This document shows positions 48,878 to 60,495 of a stretch of DNA of 64,000 nucleotides, one piece after another. This DNA is from Henricia sp. BOLD:AAB3569 (taxonomy: Eukaryota; Echinodermata; Asteroidea; Spinulosida; Echinasteridae): NCBI GenBank assembly GCA_037783545.1, contig JBBELK010000164.1, positions 434,001 to 498,000 of the forward strand. Reading direction: 5' to 3'. Within the stretch, counting starts at the first letter, position 1. Every line of letters starts with the position of its first letter. Made by a program: the position numbers and the translations under genes. The notes under the pieces were generated by a model. It saw only the letters and a program-made list of their open reading frames with translations. It searched no databases and was not told where the DNA came from.

Positions 48878-51800
48878 ATGTCTTTCGGCCATGGCGACTT
48901 TGGAGGGACGGGAGGGGGTGGATACACTGACGAGGGGTTCTCTACATATTCATCAGGTCCAGGAGGTACATGTTTTTGTTCTTGTTATTTGCAGAGACTC
49001 GCAAGTCCAGTGGTCTTAAATAGCAGGTGTTTTTAAGAGCAATTTTTACTGCTGCCATCAGGAAATCACCAGAACCATTTCATTTTCACTTCAACTAGAT
49101 GGCAGCCCCGGGATGGCAGCCTGGCAAAGACGCACAACTCTATCAGCAGTTAGATTGTGGCATTCCCTAATAGCTTTCGAAATATCGCTTGAGTTGATGA
49201 GGCAATTGAGATTAAGTGTCTTGCCCACGGACACAAACACGTTAGCACAAGTGGGGCTCAAACAAACCCACGACCTTCCATTATTTTCTTTGCAGGTCGA
49301 AATAGTTCCGCTACAGATCACAACAGGTTACTGCAAGGAATAGCCTCCAACATTCAGAAAATCTCTCAGAATGGTTAGTAGATCAATGTTAAATTAATAC
49401 AAATTTATTCCAATCACTGTTGTGTTTTGTTTGGATTGTACATGTATAAATGTAATATTTGTTTACACTTTTTACAGTAAAGGAAATTGAGCGTCTGACT
49501 CGTAAACTTGGTTCTACAGAGGACAACAAGAGTTTGAGAGGAAAACTGTGAGTTTTCTCCTTCCCCCCTCCCCCCCTTCCCCCGGCCCCCCCTTTTTTTT
49601 ACTATAAAATATATGAAGTGAATTGAATATAGGAAGTAAAATGTCTCAACTTGGCTTATCGTGCCATAGTTGATGACACTCACTTCTGCATCCCGTCGTG
49701 ACAAGAAACCAACCTGACTGTCTTCGGCTACCATCTCGTCATCATCCACTGTCCCGACATCTTGACCAACTGACAAAAGATTCTGCTCAATCCTCCTCCA
49801 AGACCTGGTCGGAGAAATCATGGCTGAGCAGATGGCAACAAGAGACCTGCCGCTTGAAAGACTACATCCCTGTGCCAACCGAAACTCTCCCTGGAAGTGA
49901 TTTACCTCGGCGGTAGTGGGTACAATTAAACCGACTACGTACAGGTCATGGCAGGTTTCGTGCCTTCCTCCATCGCATTGGCTTAAGCCCCAGTGACAGC
50001 TGTGACTGTGGTGCAGTGCAGACGCCAGAGTATATCCTGAAACACTGTGACCTCTACCGCCCTCAAGGGAATATGCATACCCCTGATGAGACATTCAGAA
50101 TCTGGCACAAACATACTTTTTTGATGTGCTTTCATGTTCATTGATTATATGGCCAGTTTGAGGGATAACACATTGACAATATGTTTTGTCCATCATTCAA
50201 AAGACTCTAGTTGAACTATAGTGGTGCCAAAATGAATGGCCATGTTGCAATTGTAAAACGAGTTGTAAATTAAGTTGATGAAAGTTACTAAATCAATTCT
50301 CTGATTCGTTGTGCAGTGACGAAGTTCAGCATTACACCAACCAACTTGCAAAGGACACAAACCGAATGTTGAAGGATTTGAACAATGCAACCCCTGCCAC
50401 TTCCCCATCAGACCAGGTTAGTTTGGCTGTTCTGAATTTAGCTATTCTGTAGAAATATGTGTACAGGCACGGATCCAGAGGAAGAGAGGGGGGTGGGGGG
50501 AGGGGGGTGTGGGGGGGGGGAGGGGGGTGTGGGGGAGGGGTCAAAATCCCTCCCTGCTACGACACCAAAAAAATCAATGTAATGTGCGTCTGTCTGTCTG
50601 CAACAAGCTGACACAAAAAATCTGACGGGGGAAAACCCCTCCTGGATCCGCCCCTGGGCCAAATTTCATAGAGCTGTTTAACAGCCCATTTTCCGTTAAC
50701 CGAGCGTCAGGCTATTTTATAGACATCGTTAACGGTAAGCAACTGAAAACCTGCCTTAACCGCAGAGCCAAATTTTGTTTAAGATAGTGACGTGAAATAG
50801 CCTTAACGTTAACACAACTTTTCTGCTACATTAAGCACACGTTTTCAGCTGGCGGTTAAGCAGCTCTATGAAATTGGGCCCTGGTGTATGGGGTAATTAT
50901 ACATGTAGAAATTCAAACATATAGTCAAAGACTTTGAGCTTGTAATGTTTCATGTATTCAAGTTTTTTAATTTGTGGACACAAGCATCCTTGATGGAAGT
51001 ATATTTCCTAAAAAAAAGTTTGTAATGCCATTCTCAATAAGCGGGATAAGTTAATAAACAAAAAATCATTTCAGACGTATTAATTGAGTATGTAGCAGCG
51101 TACTGGTCCAATCAGTTACAAGTCCAGTCTTTGCCATTCACAGAGACAGCAGCGGATTCAAAAGGACCGATTCACCAACGAATTCACGACAGCTCTGAAT
51201 CAATTCCAGAGGGCGCAACGCGAGGCCGCCCAGAAGGAACGAGAAGGGGTGAAGAGGGTCCGAGCCAGCTCAGGATTAGGGGTCAGTCTGTTGTTTCTCG
51301 ACAAGTAAATATGTGGTGACAGAAAAATTATGTAGTTCTCTTGGGGACTTGAACCTGAGACCTCTGACACACTGGATATGTTGGTTCTTCTAAAGATCAC
51401 ATCCATTAGAAAATCAGAAAGTCTATGCAAATATTGCTGAAGGACACCAAAGTCGACAGCAGGAGTAAAAGGGTAGTTTTTGTCTTTTTTCATCGATTTC
51501 CAGCTCTGAATATTTCTACCATGTTGTGTTTTTTGTCACAGGAGGATTATGACGAGGGGCCTAATGCTCTCATTAACTGGGAAAGGTAAGTTGGCATACT
51601 TGCCAAATTTGTCTTTCTTTCTGATGTGAAGAAAACTTCATTGATTGCGATAAAGGACAGGATTTCCTTCAAAATTCTTATGTATGTTTACTGCTCGTTC
51701 AATGGCAGACTACCACCGTATCTATCAGAGTTACTACAATTACATCATACAAACCGGGACTCCATGCGATCAAACAACAAACTTCTTCTCAAGAAAGTCC

Positions 51801-54800
51801 GGTCTAGGAGATCCTGAGGTGACAGGATATTTGCATCAGCAGCCGCAACATTATGGAACAAGATACCGGAACACATCAAACTCTCAACATCTATGGCCTC
51901 CTTTAAATCATCACTTAAAACATATTTTATGAAATTGCATTAACTTAATATGTTAGTACCTTGGTTGTGATATTTACATGTGTTTTTCATACTTGTGTGT
52001 TGCTGCGCCCTGAGCATCTTTCTGATGGATACCGGCGCATTACAAATATTCATTATTATTATATGAAGATTCCTCAAAGATTGCACTTTGGCTTGTAAGC
52101 TTGATGAAACCAGTGAAGAGAAGACAATAAAGGAATACTAAGTTTTAGAGGATGGAGGGAAACCCATGTTACATGTATGAACCCATGGAATCGCGCAGGG
52201 ATTGAAATCACAATGTACATACAGGCATTGAGAGGATTTGAACTGCAGTCACGCCAGTGAAAGATCAGTAAATTGTGGTTATGCCATTAATGTTAGTCAT
52301 TTTTTCTTTGTTTTACACAGTGCTGGCTCCCAGCAGCCAACAATGGAGCAGAGCCAACTTCAAAATGAAGATTATACAGCACTTAAAGAGAGAGAGACCC
52401 AACTTCATAAACTAGAGGTAACTTATGAACCATAGAGGAATTTCAAATTGTGATAAAATTTACAAATAAAAAGACGTGTGACGTTATACAAATAATGAAT
52501 GTTTTAATTCGTGCAATGGGAGTAATATTTTCATGAGGTGAAAGATGGAATGTTCCATTTAACGAGGCGAAGTCGAGTTGAATGGAACACATTTTATCTT
52601 TCACCGAATGAAAATATTCCTCCCATTGCACGAATTAAAACATTCATTATTTGTTTTATATGACGGCCAAGTAGATCCTTGTCATCCTACTTTTTTGTTC
52701 AAATTATTCAGGCTTACCCTTCGAGTTTATTTTATCGTCCGTCATAAGTACAGAACCCGCCATGTCGCTTGTGCATGTGAGTTGTAAAAAGTTTGTATCG
52801 GAGGCGAGGTCGCGCTCGCGTCATACATTCGACACGCACATAATCATGCACGTATACGCGCTAAATGCGCGTACGCACCGTGCAATGGAAAAAACGTATG
52901 GAACAAAATTGCACGGCAAATGGAACAAAATTGCACGGTTAATGACGTAGCATTAAATGGATTAAATATTGAACGACTTGTGACCTGCTATCGTCCAATC
53001 AGATGACAAGGATCTACTTGGGTGTTATATAAAATAAATATAAACACGAGGCCGTCAGTGTTGTTTTGAAGTTTGTCAATTGGTTATTATGCCACTGACA
53101 TAAAAAGGACAAACACTTGTGGGACATCTTTGCCTGTCCAGTTATATTTGCCTTGTCTTAACTCCAACAGGCGGACATCATGGATGTTAACACAATCTTC
53201 AAAGACCTAGCTACCATGGTTCACGAGCAGGGAGACGTCATCGGTAAGTCAATGTCAATTACACGATACAAAAACCTGCAAGCTATACGCTGATCAAAAG
53301 ATCTCAAAGAAGCTGTGATTTGTAGCATATTTTATCAATCAAATGACTAGTGTCATTGCGATTTCTGTCGTGAGAACGGGGTCAATTGCTCATCTTCTGA
53401 AGTTTAACCCGTGTTATTTTTTGAAACTGTTAATGACCCCCCACAGACAGCATTGAGGCTAATGTGGAAACGGCAGAGGTGCACGTGGAACAGGCCAACA
53501 CTCAACTAGTTAACGCCAAGTCATACCAGGTAAAACATTCCCTGCTTTTTTCTTGAAACTAAACCTTGGTAGTCCTTATAAAGTCATCACATACACTAAC
53601 ATTGGTGCTCAATTAAAATGTCACAAGCTAATTTCATGCAAATAGCTCATGTTTTTATTTTTAAAAACACCGTAGGTCACCTCTTGACTACCGAAAGTCC
53701 AATCTTCAAGTAGTTAGTGCTTTGCACCCCCATCCCGCCCCACCCACCCTACCCCATTCGCTCATCCTCGCTCCAGACATGGTTTTTTGGATCTCAAATA
53801 TATCAACACAATTTAGAGAGAAAACAAGAATCAGTAACAAACTGGTTTCCGGCTTGCTTTGTTAACAGTCGAAGGCGAGAAGGAAAAAAATTCTCATCGT
53901 CGTTTGCTGTCTGGTGCTCGCCGGCGTCGTGGCACTCATTATCTATCTTACAGTCGGAAGGAATTAGAACGTCATTCCTCATCACTGCCTCATTGTCAAA
54001 TCACTGAAGGGTACGTGGATGTTCGGTGGTTGAGTCTATTCGATGGTCGTGTCTAGATCCAGCAGATTCAGTATTTAGTACTAATCAAATCAGAATTTCG
54101 AAAAGGGGACAAATATATTGAATTAACAACATTTGAACTTTTATAAAGTGCATTCAGTAGAGGAGCTGAAACTTTAAAGAGGTAATTCATTATCCAGAGA
54201 CTATTTTAGTTGTGATTTTGATGTATCATGCTAAATAATATTGCTGATGAACAGCTTTCTTAAGTAGACTGTTTGGTCAAGCTTCGATTGATATAATCTG
54301 CACCATGTTAAACTAACCTTTAATTTGGGGTATAGGGTGGTGCCCCCTCGATTTGGTTCAAGATGCAACACTTGCCATTTTAACATCCCCACATGCCCCA
54401 CCATTGGTTCCACACCTCAAACTTTCTGTACTTGCAATGCTGGTTAAATCAGGGCTCCTGGGAATGACTAAATACTTTGCCGTTTGCTTCCTCTGTCCTT
54501 GATTATAATCATTCTATTTTTCTAATTTCACTTGAAAATTGTGGCAGTTCTCAGGGGCGGATCCAGGGGGTGCGTAGGGGGCGCACGCTTTTCAAAAACA
54601 ATTTTTAAAAAAATTAAAAATCCACTTTTTGTGCACACTTTTCCTGCTTAAAGTGGTTAAATATTGCTCCAGATCGCACCACAGAGCATCTAGAATCCAT
54701 CTAGAAGCCGTTAGGGCTTCGCGCTACGCGCTCGCTATTTCATTGTCATCAGCATTTCATGCTTAAAAATTTCACACCGCCCCCCTTTTCAAAATCTTGG

Positions 54801-55806
54801 ATCCGCCCCTGGTTCTAACATATTGTGACACGATCTTCATTGCCGGTGATTTTAACCTTGCTTTTTGTGCGTAAGTCGCAAGTAAAGTTACAAGCTTTGT
54901 CGTACACACTGAGTCACAAGTGTATTGTAAGAAAATTACTGCTGCTAAAAACGAAAATGCTCAGCATTTATTTTCTCATTTATTCTACCTTTTGTTACTA
55001 AAATTCTTTAAAACGGGACTGGTTACTTACAAATCTGTCACCATGCTTAACAGTAAGGCATAGCACCATGACCATTCAATCTATGTTACCATCTGCATAA
55101 CATCATAATTTCTAACTGCTGCATAATTGCAGACAGAAAACATAATTATTCATTATCCACAGTCTGCACTGTGCAGGCCTGTAAGCTGGTTGTCAGTTTG
55201 GGGAAGGGGCGAGTCTTTTGCCAGAAACCTGGACCAATTTCCCCTGTACAAGGGCCAATGGTGTCATAACAAGAAGCTAGGATGACATGAAATAGAGCAA
55301 TAGGGTCTTTCTATAAATTAGGGGTCCAAAAGTGTGACATTTAGTGTCCCCTGTTACACCTGATGTGTTATTTTTCATACAAAAATCATTAAAATGGCCT
55401 TTAAACTATTTTGTATGAATTATTATGTATAAATAATTATGTACTCACTCTTTGAGATGTAAAGTATTTAAAGAATGTGTCCTGAATTTACAAAAAACAA
55501 GATGTAAAATTGGGGGGGCACCAAAATTGGACCCCTAATTTATAGAAAGACCCAATAATCTCATGAAGTACATTCACTCGTATTTTGAGTTAGATGTCAC
55601 AAATAATGCCCCGAGGCTCCCATGGCAAATCACAGTTGTAATATTAATTTTCAATTTGTTCTGAAAACCAACAGAGCAAAGCCCGACGCAAGAAGTTCTG
55701 CCTGGTCATTTTCTGCATCGTATTGCTGATCATTATTGGTGCGGTTGTCACGATAGTTGTTGTCACCAACAACAACAAGAACAACAACAACAACGGTGGT
55801 AATTAG
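48878..55806 (+). CDS. STX12-like: Syntaxin-7/12-type endosomal Qa-SNARE with alternative last exons
   Basis: Tail-anchored Qa-SNARE; STX7 and STX12 drive fusion among early, late and recycling endosomes. Shared exons: 48878-48965, 49296-49373, 49478-49547, 50317-50416, 51144-51281, 51542-51585, 52321-52417, 53171-53243, 53447-53529, totalling 771 nt (257 aa) with all junctions in phase. The N-terminal Habc helices span roughly residues 35-150 ([34 protein letters not shown]). The SNARE motif spans about 190-250 ([20 protein letters not shown]) with the zero-layer glutamine at Q225. The last shared exon ends in phase 0 and can join either 53869-53967 (289-aa form) or 55675-55806 (300-aa form), both encoding SKARRKK plus a transmembrane helix. 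ATG 48878 opens a Gly-rich start ([15 protein letters not shown]) as in other family members. LINE fragments occupy introns 3 and 6. Confidence 0.93.
49640..50100 (+). mobile_element. Non-LTR retrotransposon fragment (reverse-transcriptase C-terminus)
   Basis: One plus-strand frame from about 49917 reads [14 protein letters not shown], then [20 protein letters not shown], then [12 protein letters not shown]. This is the conserved zinc-knuckle-like tail seen after the reverse transcriptase of Jockey/CR1-like LINEs. Upstream frames are broken by stops. It sits in intron 3 of the syntaxin gene in the sense direction. Confidence 0.65.
50464..50656. mobile_element. Foldback with CGGATCCAG ends and G tract
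   Basis: Left CAGGCACGGATCCAGAGG pairs with right CTCCTGGATCCGCCCCTG. The interior holds an extended G-rich tract. Relative at 54552-54811. Confidence 0.6.
50653..50884. mobile_element. Foldback MITE, GGGCCAAATTTCATAGAGC family
   Basis: Left CCAAATTTCATAGAGCTG and right CAGCTCTATGAAATTGGGCC invert. Inner CCGTTAAC/GTTAACG arms. Confidence 0.65.
51640..52065 (+). mobile_element. CR1/L2-type LINE 3' end fragment
   Basis: Plus-strand reading gives [20 protein letters not shown] and LLLKKVRSR. After a frameshift it gives [16 protein letters not shown] and [14 protein letters not shown] then a stop, the characteristic C-terminus of CR1/L2 ORF2. The tail CGGCGCATTACAAATATTCA followed by ATTATTATT resembles a LINE microsatellite end. 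In intron 6 of the syntaxin gene, sense orientation. Confidence 0.75.
52488..53025. mobile_element. Composite of two nested inverted repeats
   Basis: A hairpin at 52488-52654 (arms AATGAATGTTTTAATTCGTG and inverse) is followed by a wider pair, CCAAGTAGATCCTTGTCATC at about 52668 and GATGACAAGGATCTACTTGG at about 53003. In intron 7 of the syntaxin gene. Confidence 0.65.
53869..53967 (+). CDS. Syntaxin alternative last exon 10a (anchor a)
   Basis: Acceptor GCTTTGTTAACAG is followed by 32 codons and TAG. The peptide starts SKARRKK, continues with a roughly 20-residue hydrophobic helix ([20 protein letters not shown]) and ends in the short luminal tail TVGRN. A membrane-proximal CC pair is a possible palmitoylation site. 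Entry phase 0 matches the donor at 53529. It is a complete C-terminal anchor of usual syntaxin length. Confidence 0.85.
   Translation, partial: SKARRKKILIVVCCLVLAGVVALIIYLTVGRN
54552..54811. mobile_element. MITE with CAGGGGCGGATCCAG ends
   Basis: Left CAGGGGCGGATCCAGGGGG and right CTTGGATCCGCCCCTG invert. Located between the two alternative syntaxin last exons. Confidence 0.7.
55301..55555. mobile_element. Foldback MITE, GGGTCTTTCTATAAATTAGG (copy 1)
   Basis: Left GGGTCTTTCTATAAATTAGG pairs with right CCTAATTTATAGAAAGACCC. It lies between syntaxin exons 10a and 10b, about 120 bp before 10b. Relative at 62133-62392. Confidence 0.75.
55675..55806 (+). CDS. Syntaxin alternative last exon 10b (anchor b, Asn-rich tail)
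   Basis: A second terminal exon 1.7 kb downstream, with acceptor GAAAACCAACAG and entry phase 0. It encodes 43 residues: again SKARRKK, then the different hydrophobic helix [20 protein letters not shown], then VVVT and a hydrophilic tail dominated by asparagine (AAC-codon run) ending GGN before TAG. The shared basic start but diverged helix and longer luminal tail point to exon duplication and a second isoform. Confidence 0.8.
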   Translation, partial: SKARRKKFCLVIFCIVLLIIIGAVVTIVVVTNNNKNNNNNGGN

Positions 55807-56683
55807 GGTCCGTCTGGCTGGATTCTTCCTGAAATATGAACAAGGGTGAGTCCAGATGGTCACTAGCCTAACTTGGGGCGTGTTTGTTTCACGACAGATC
55901 CGAGTCCAGATCCCGAGTTATTTTACGAGCAGAAACAAACGAAACTGCTCTCAACTAGGAATTGAAGTCACGTGAATTGGATCTGCGCAGATCTGAATCT
56001 GGATCCGTCCGAAACAAACTCGCCCTTAGAAAACTGTTTGTGAGGTTTGAAAGATTAAAACACGGGCAGAATATTTTCACAATACATTCACCTTAGACAC
56101 ATATTTTATTGCTTGAGTTAAAGGGTGGAGTGTAATTAAAAATAATTTACGTTATAGCTGGTCTCCCATACGCTGGCGGAGTCGTGACGTCACATTGCGG
56201 GCACTAGTCCATAACTATGGTTACTGGTTCACACTCACGTTTTATATCCATTGTGTTTGCGCACAGTGTATTTTACTATTATTCTTTTAGAAGAAAATAT
56301 TTAAAAATAAGGACAATGATTTGCTCATACATGTACATACTCTCATAGCGGTACACTATCCTGACGCCTTATTCTGTGATGTTTGTATCAGAAAAACTCA
56401 ACAGAAAATGTTCTAATGGGGTATATGATAGGATTGACAGTTAGAGATGAATTTAGAAACACGAGAAAAATTTTCTTATTGTGGCTTCTGTGCAAAACGA
56501 AATGCGTTGCCGTGCAAGTACCGTTGTCAAATAAGTGAATGCGTGCGCGCGAAAATTGACGTCACACATTGCAATCGAATTGGTGTTAAAGGGACATATC
56601 CCACATAACTAATTGTATGCTAAGTGTGATTTTTCTTTTGTTGTTTACTGAACCAAAATTTTAGGCCACATTGGCTGTGGCTT

Positions 56684-56822
56684 AAAGGCACAGGCTCGTC
56701 AGCAATACGCGCGCGCCAAATTCGTGCTAAGAAAAACCCAGCGCCTAGCCTTTGCTATGGAGCTGCGTGTTTCGTGGCAAGAATTCAGTGCGCGTGCATT
56801 GCTGATGAGCCTGTGCCTTTAA
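56684..56822. mobile_element. AGGCACAGGCTCGTC MITE with TTAA ends
   Basis: TTAAAGGCACAGGCTCGTCA to TGATGAGCCTGTGCCTTTAA, flanked by TTAA. More diverged inside than the 8840 copy (AAAAACCCAGCGCC). Confidence 0.8.
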
Positions 56823-57507
56823 GTTACATACAAGTCAATGGAAGATGTATGGTAGACGGATTGACCATTTCTTCTACGTCTAAATTCAGCATAGTATTTT
56901 CTTGTAAATGCGCATATTGGCTGTATATTTTTAATTACCTAAAAATGTAAATATAATATTCTATGTTGATCAGTGATTCAGTACATGCCCCTGTGTATGC
57001 AGGATTTTTATAAGGACACTTGTCTTCAAGCATACTTGAATTCGTGATTTGGATTGGTGGAACACAGCAACAACAGTGTGACAATGAGCTACGGCATCTA
57101 CCCCTTCCCATGTTTTGTCCCACTCTGCATAATGCTCCCTAGTATTCCAAATTCCAAGCGAGTTGCATCTCCGAGCGGGTTGCATCTGTTACTGTCAATT
57201 CAAACTTGATGCGTGTGCATCCGATGTGTCTCATCAATGTGCATAATTTTCTTCATGCGCTTTCCACTCACACCCGCGCCTGTGCACCAAGTTTGCTTGA
57301 AGATAAATTCGTTATTTCACTCGTGCTTATGGAATACGGCATGTTGTAGTACTTCTGAAGCCTATACCACTGGGGCTTTAACCTTATGATAATGTAAATA
57401 TGGGATGCAGATGCATTATAATGTATTCCAATTGCACTCTTGGGATAACTAATAATAGACTAATAGTATTTACGTACTCAATATATTAGGCATGCATATT
57501 GCTGTGC

Positions 57508-57901
57508 TTAAAGGAAGTGACAACACTTGCAAAGGGTTGCCTAACTCCGTACGCTTCATGCATAGAGCAAGGAACATGATGCTCTATGCTTCATGTAAGT
57601 CGCCATCTCTTGCAGGTCGGCGCTCACACTTGAGTCAGGACACAACAGATTTTTCATACTTCACGGCGTGTGGGAGTCGGGGAGGAAATAAGGCATCAAT
57701 CTTGATGTCATCATCCATTTCAAATATGGCGCAGCAATAGTTGCATTAGTTGCAGAGTGTATCATCAAAATTAATTGGGTTGCCGAAGTTGAAAACAAAT
57801 TTCTCTGATTCTCATGAAGGTTTATGCACCGGGCAATACATCGGTAATTTGTTTGATTAAATTCGTCTATAACTTCAAACAAGTGTTGTCCCTTCCTTTA
57901 A
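57508..57901. mobile_element. TTAA-flanked MITE, AGGAAGTGACAACACTTG ends
   Basis: TTAAAGGAAGTGACAACACT on the left and AGTGTTGTCCCTTCCTTTAA on the right, both bounded by TTAA. Confidence 0.7.
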
Positions 57902-58299
57902 ATGTAAACACAACAGATACAAAATGTACCCATTGTAGACGATTTGTTAATCTAGTAATAGTGCAGAGAGAATATTCACCTTTTGTAAACAGTCCTACAA
58001 AAGTCAAGTACCTGTAAATACCAGCTTTAAATCGGTGTTTAGCAGCTTGCAATGTTTTTAGTTTAAAACATGTCCCAGGGGTTGGGACATGGTAATTCTA
58101 AGTACATGTAGTTGGGGCAGTGATGAGGTAAGGGCACGAGGGCTAAGGAGGTGTTTGCTAATTATGTTTGCATTTCAGTCTGTGACTACGTATTTTGGAA
58201 AGTTCCTCTTTACTCCCTGGGTGGAGAACTCAACATCTGGTATGATGCCTAATCGCCATTGAAATGAAACAACCAAACTTGGGATGAGAGAAAAATCAT

Positions 58300-58490
58300 A
58301 AGGGCCTTATTGGGATTCTCCGGGGTAGAGATAAGTGCCTTTGCCAATTTATGGCAAAGTGCCTTGCCCAAGGGCACAGACACCATGCCAGTGGGCAGAC
58401 CTAGATTCAAATTGAAGAACTAGAGAATTGCCTGAGGTGGTCTTGAATTCGATACTTTAGACCACGTGGCCACAATACCCCAGGGGTAGA
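58300..58490 (-). mobile_element. SINE-like fragment
   Basis: Carries AAGTGCCTTGCCCAAGGGCA, a degraded reverse B box (AGATTCAAATTG) and a tRNA-like TAGACCACGTGGCC block. Boundaries uncertain. Confidence 0.4.
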
Positions 58491-58701
58491 AAACATGCAT
58501 TAGTCTGGAGAAATCTAAAGTGGTTGTGCAAATGTAATTGGAAAGCAAGAGGTTCTAGACACTTGAAACTTAAAGGCATACATGTTATGCGTAGCACAAT
58601 GTAAATTTCACTGGCTTTATTTTGTGTAATGAATTAAAATGTAGTACATGTATACATTGTGTAAATGTATGCAGTTTATAAGAACGTACATAGAGCGGTT
58701 T

Positions 58702-58860
58702 CACAGCTGTCACGGTCACTAAACATATATCATGTTTGTCCTCCAGAGGGGAAGAGAACAATAAAACCTCGTGCGTTTCCCCACGTGGCTCTATTGTTCT
58801 CTCCTCGATCTGGAAGTCGAACATGGGAAGGTTTAGTGACCCGTGACAGCTGTGATCAAC
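58702..58860. mobile_element. Hairpin MITE, ACAGCTGTCACGG ends
   Basis: Ends ACAGCTGTCACGGTCACTAA and TTAGTGACCCGTGACAGCTG. The central CGTGCGTTTCCCCACGTGGC block is identical to the 32695 element. Confidence 0.75.
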
Positions 58861-58864
58861 CACC

Positions 58865-59117
58865 CTATTGACCCCGTTCGAACACGTGCAAATACACCAT
58901 TTTGGGAGCCAAATAATGGCTGAGTCATTGTAGAAGCGATGTGCGTGCGCGCTGTGTGTCTCTGGTGGGCGTAACGCGGTTTAATTCACCAATGGGAGCC
59001 TTAGCATTGCGCGTTACGCACGCTATGGACACAATTAAAACGCGCACGCACATTGCTTCCACAACGACGCGGCATTATTTGACTCCCAAAATGACGTCAT
59101 TGGCACGAGCTCAATAG
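58865..59117. mobile_element. MITE, CTATTGACCCC / GCTCAATAG family (copy 2)
   Basis: Full second copy of the 43749-43980 element (CTATTGACCCCGTTCGAACA to GGCACGAGCTCAATAG). Confidence 0.75.
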
Positions 59118-59446
59118 ACAGCTGAAGTGTGACGTGCGTTGCCATGGCAATTGGCTCTAAACTATCATGGCTGTCGGGAAAAGTACCATTGGAAAAGCAC
59201 TGGGACATGGTTGAGTGAGTTTTAGTTTAGAGCCAATTGACTACTAAAGTGAAAGTCACCCTTTGTGTGTTGCCATGGTTTTTGAGTCTGCACTAAAACC
59301 AGTGAACTGTTTCCCTGTGCTATACCAATGTACGTTTCAGATTACCAGCGAATGTTAAGACCCAATTACCATGGCAACGTCACACTTTAGTAGTCTATTG
59401 CCTAGGCAACTAACAAAAGGTGACGTATTCACTTCGGCAGTCTATT
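59112..59446. mobile_element. TAGACAGCTGAAGTG MITE containing a second inserted MITE
   Basis: Outer ends AATAGACAGCTGAAGTG and CACTTCGGCAGTCTATT match the 45079 copy. About 160 bp with ends ACTACTAAAGTG and CACTTTAGTAGT (about 59240-59394) interrupts the sequence that is continuous at 45198-45215. Confidence 0.75.
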
Positions 59447-60036
59447 ATGAAAACACCTAAGCATTTTTGGACAGCGTGTCCAGTGTGGTTTCAAACTAGA
59501 AGTTTAGGTACATGCAGTCGGAAACTAGATGTATTGTTTAAAAAATGTTTTTTACACAACGTTGGTGCAGTAGGATTAGACAATGCCTCTGTGAGTCTAA
59601 ACATAAAAAGGACGTAGACAGGGGACAATCATTTAAACATTCCAAATTAATCTGACTTTGCTTAAGTACGTGTTAATTTTATGTCACATCACGTGCGTTG
59701 AAAAGAAATGAACCAAGTTAAATTTCTTGGTACAATTTCACATAATATTGGTGGGTCTTTAAAAGTGATTTAACGTGAATATCTTTGTTACTATAACTAA
59801 TTAAAAAAGTGCTAAACGTTTGTGTTCCCTCTTTAAAATATAGCAATTTGTCAGTGAGGCAAATAATTATATTAATTTATAAGGGGGAAAAAGCTTATAA
59901 ATCTGCCAGGTAACATGTACCAAAGCAAATAATTATACATGTAGTCCTCAAAAGAGATCAACTCTTTGAATAAAACATTAAAATGGACGGAAACGTGTGG
60001 TTTATTACAGGTTAATTTATCGCCTCAGCCTCGCTG

Positions 60037-60246
60037 TCATTGTGTACATACAACAGTCACTGGGATGCTGTCATGCAGATGTCTGCATGCTTTGGCACTC
60101 GTCCCGACGACTGTTCTATGTATGTACTTCAGCACATTAAACGTTTCCTGAATTTCTCTACCTTTCTCCAGCGCCACACGTTTGTTGTTTGTATACAAAA
60201 TATATACAAATCTCCCAGCAGCCGTGGCCACCATCAGAAAACTCAT
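60037..60246 (-). CDS. Unassigned 69-aa ORF, possible small membrane protein
   Basis: ATG-initiated minus-strand ORF starting MSFLMVATAAGRFVYILYT, a possible signal anchor, then a charged helix-like stretch (RVALEKGREIQETFNVLKY) ending in TVVCTQ. An in-frame stop lies upstream. I do not recognise it. It overlaps a longer plus-strand ORF (60040-60435), so chance cannot be excluded. The amphipathic central part is more protein-like than its neighbours. Confidence 0.2.
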   Translation of the reverse strand: MSFLMVATAAGRFVYILYTNNKRVALEKGREIQETFNVLKYIHRTVVGTSAKACRHLHDSIPVTVVCTQ

Positions 60247-60495
60247 AATTCTTTTGTAGAAATGGCACAGAAAACCTCTTTAAGGCACTTTGGTGACGTC
60301 ATCACACAATTGTTTCATCACTTCATTTCAGCACATCTCTTCGGTTTGGATAAAACTTTAAAAGTTGTGACAGAACATTTACATTTTGGGTACTGTTCCA
60401 AACTGTCAAATAGGATACACTCCGTTGCCACTTAAGACGCACTTTTAGGTTATCACTGGTTCAGCCCCAGCTGTCTGAGTGGAGAACAATACCTA

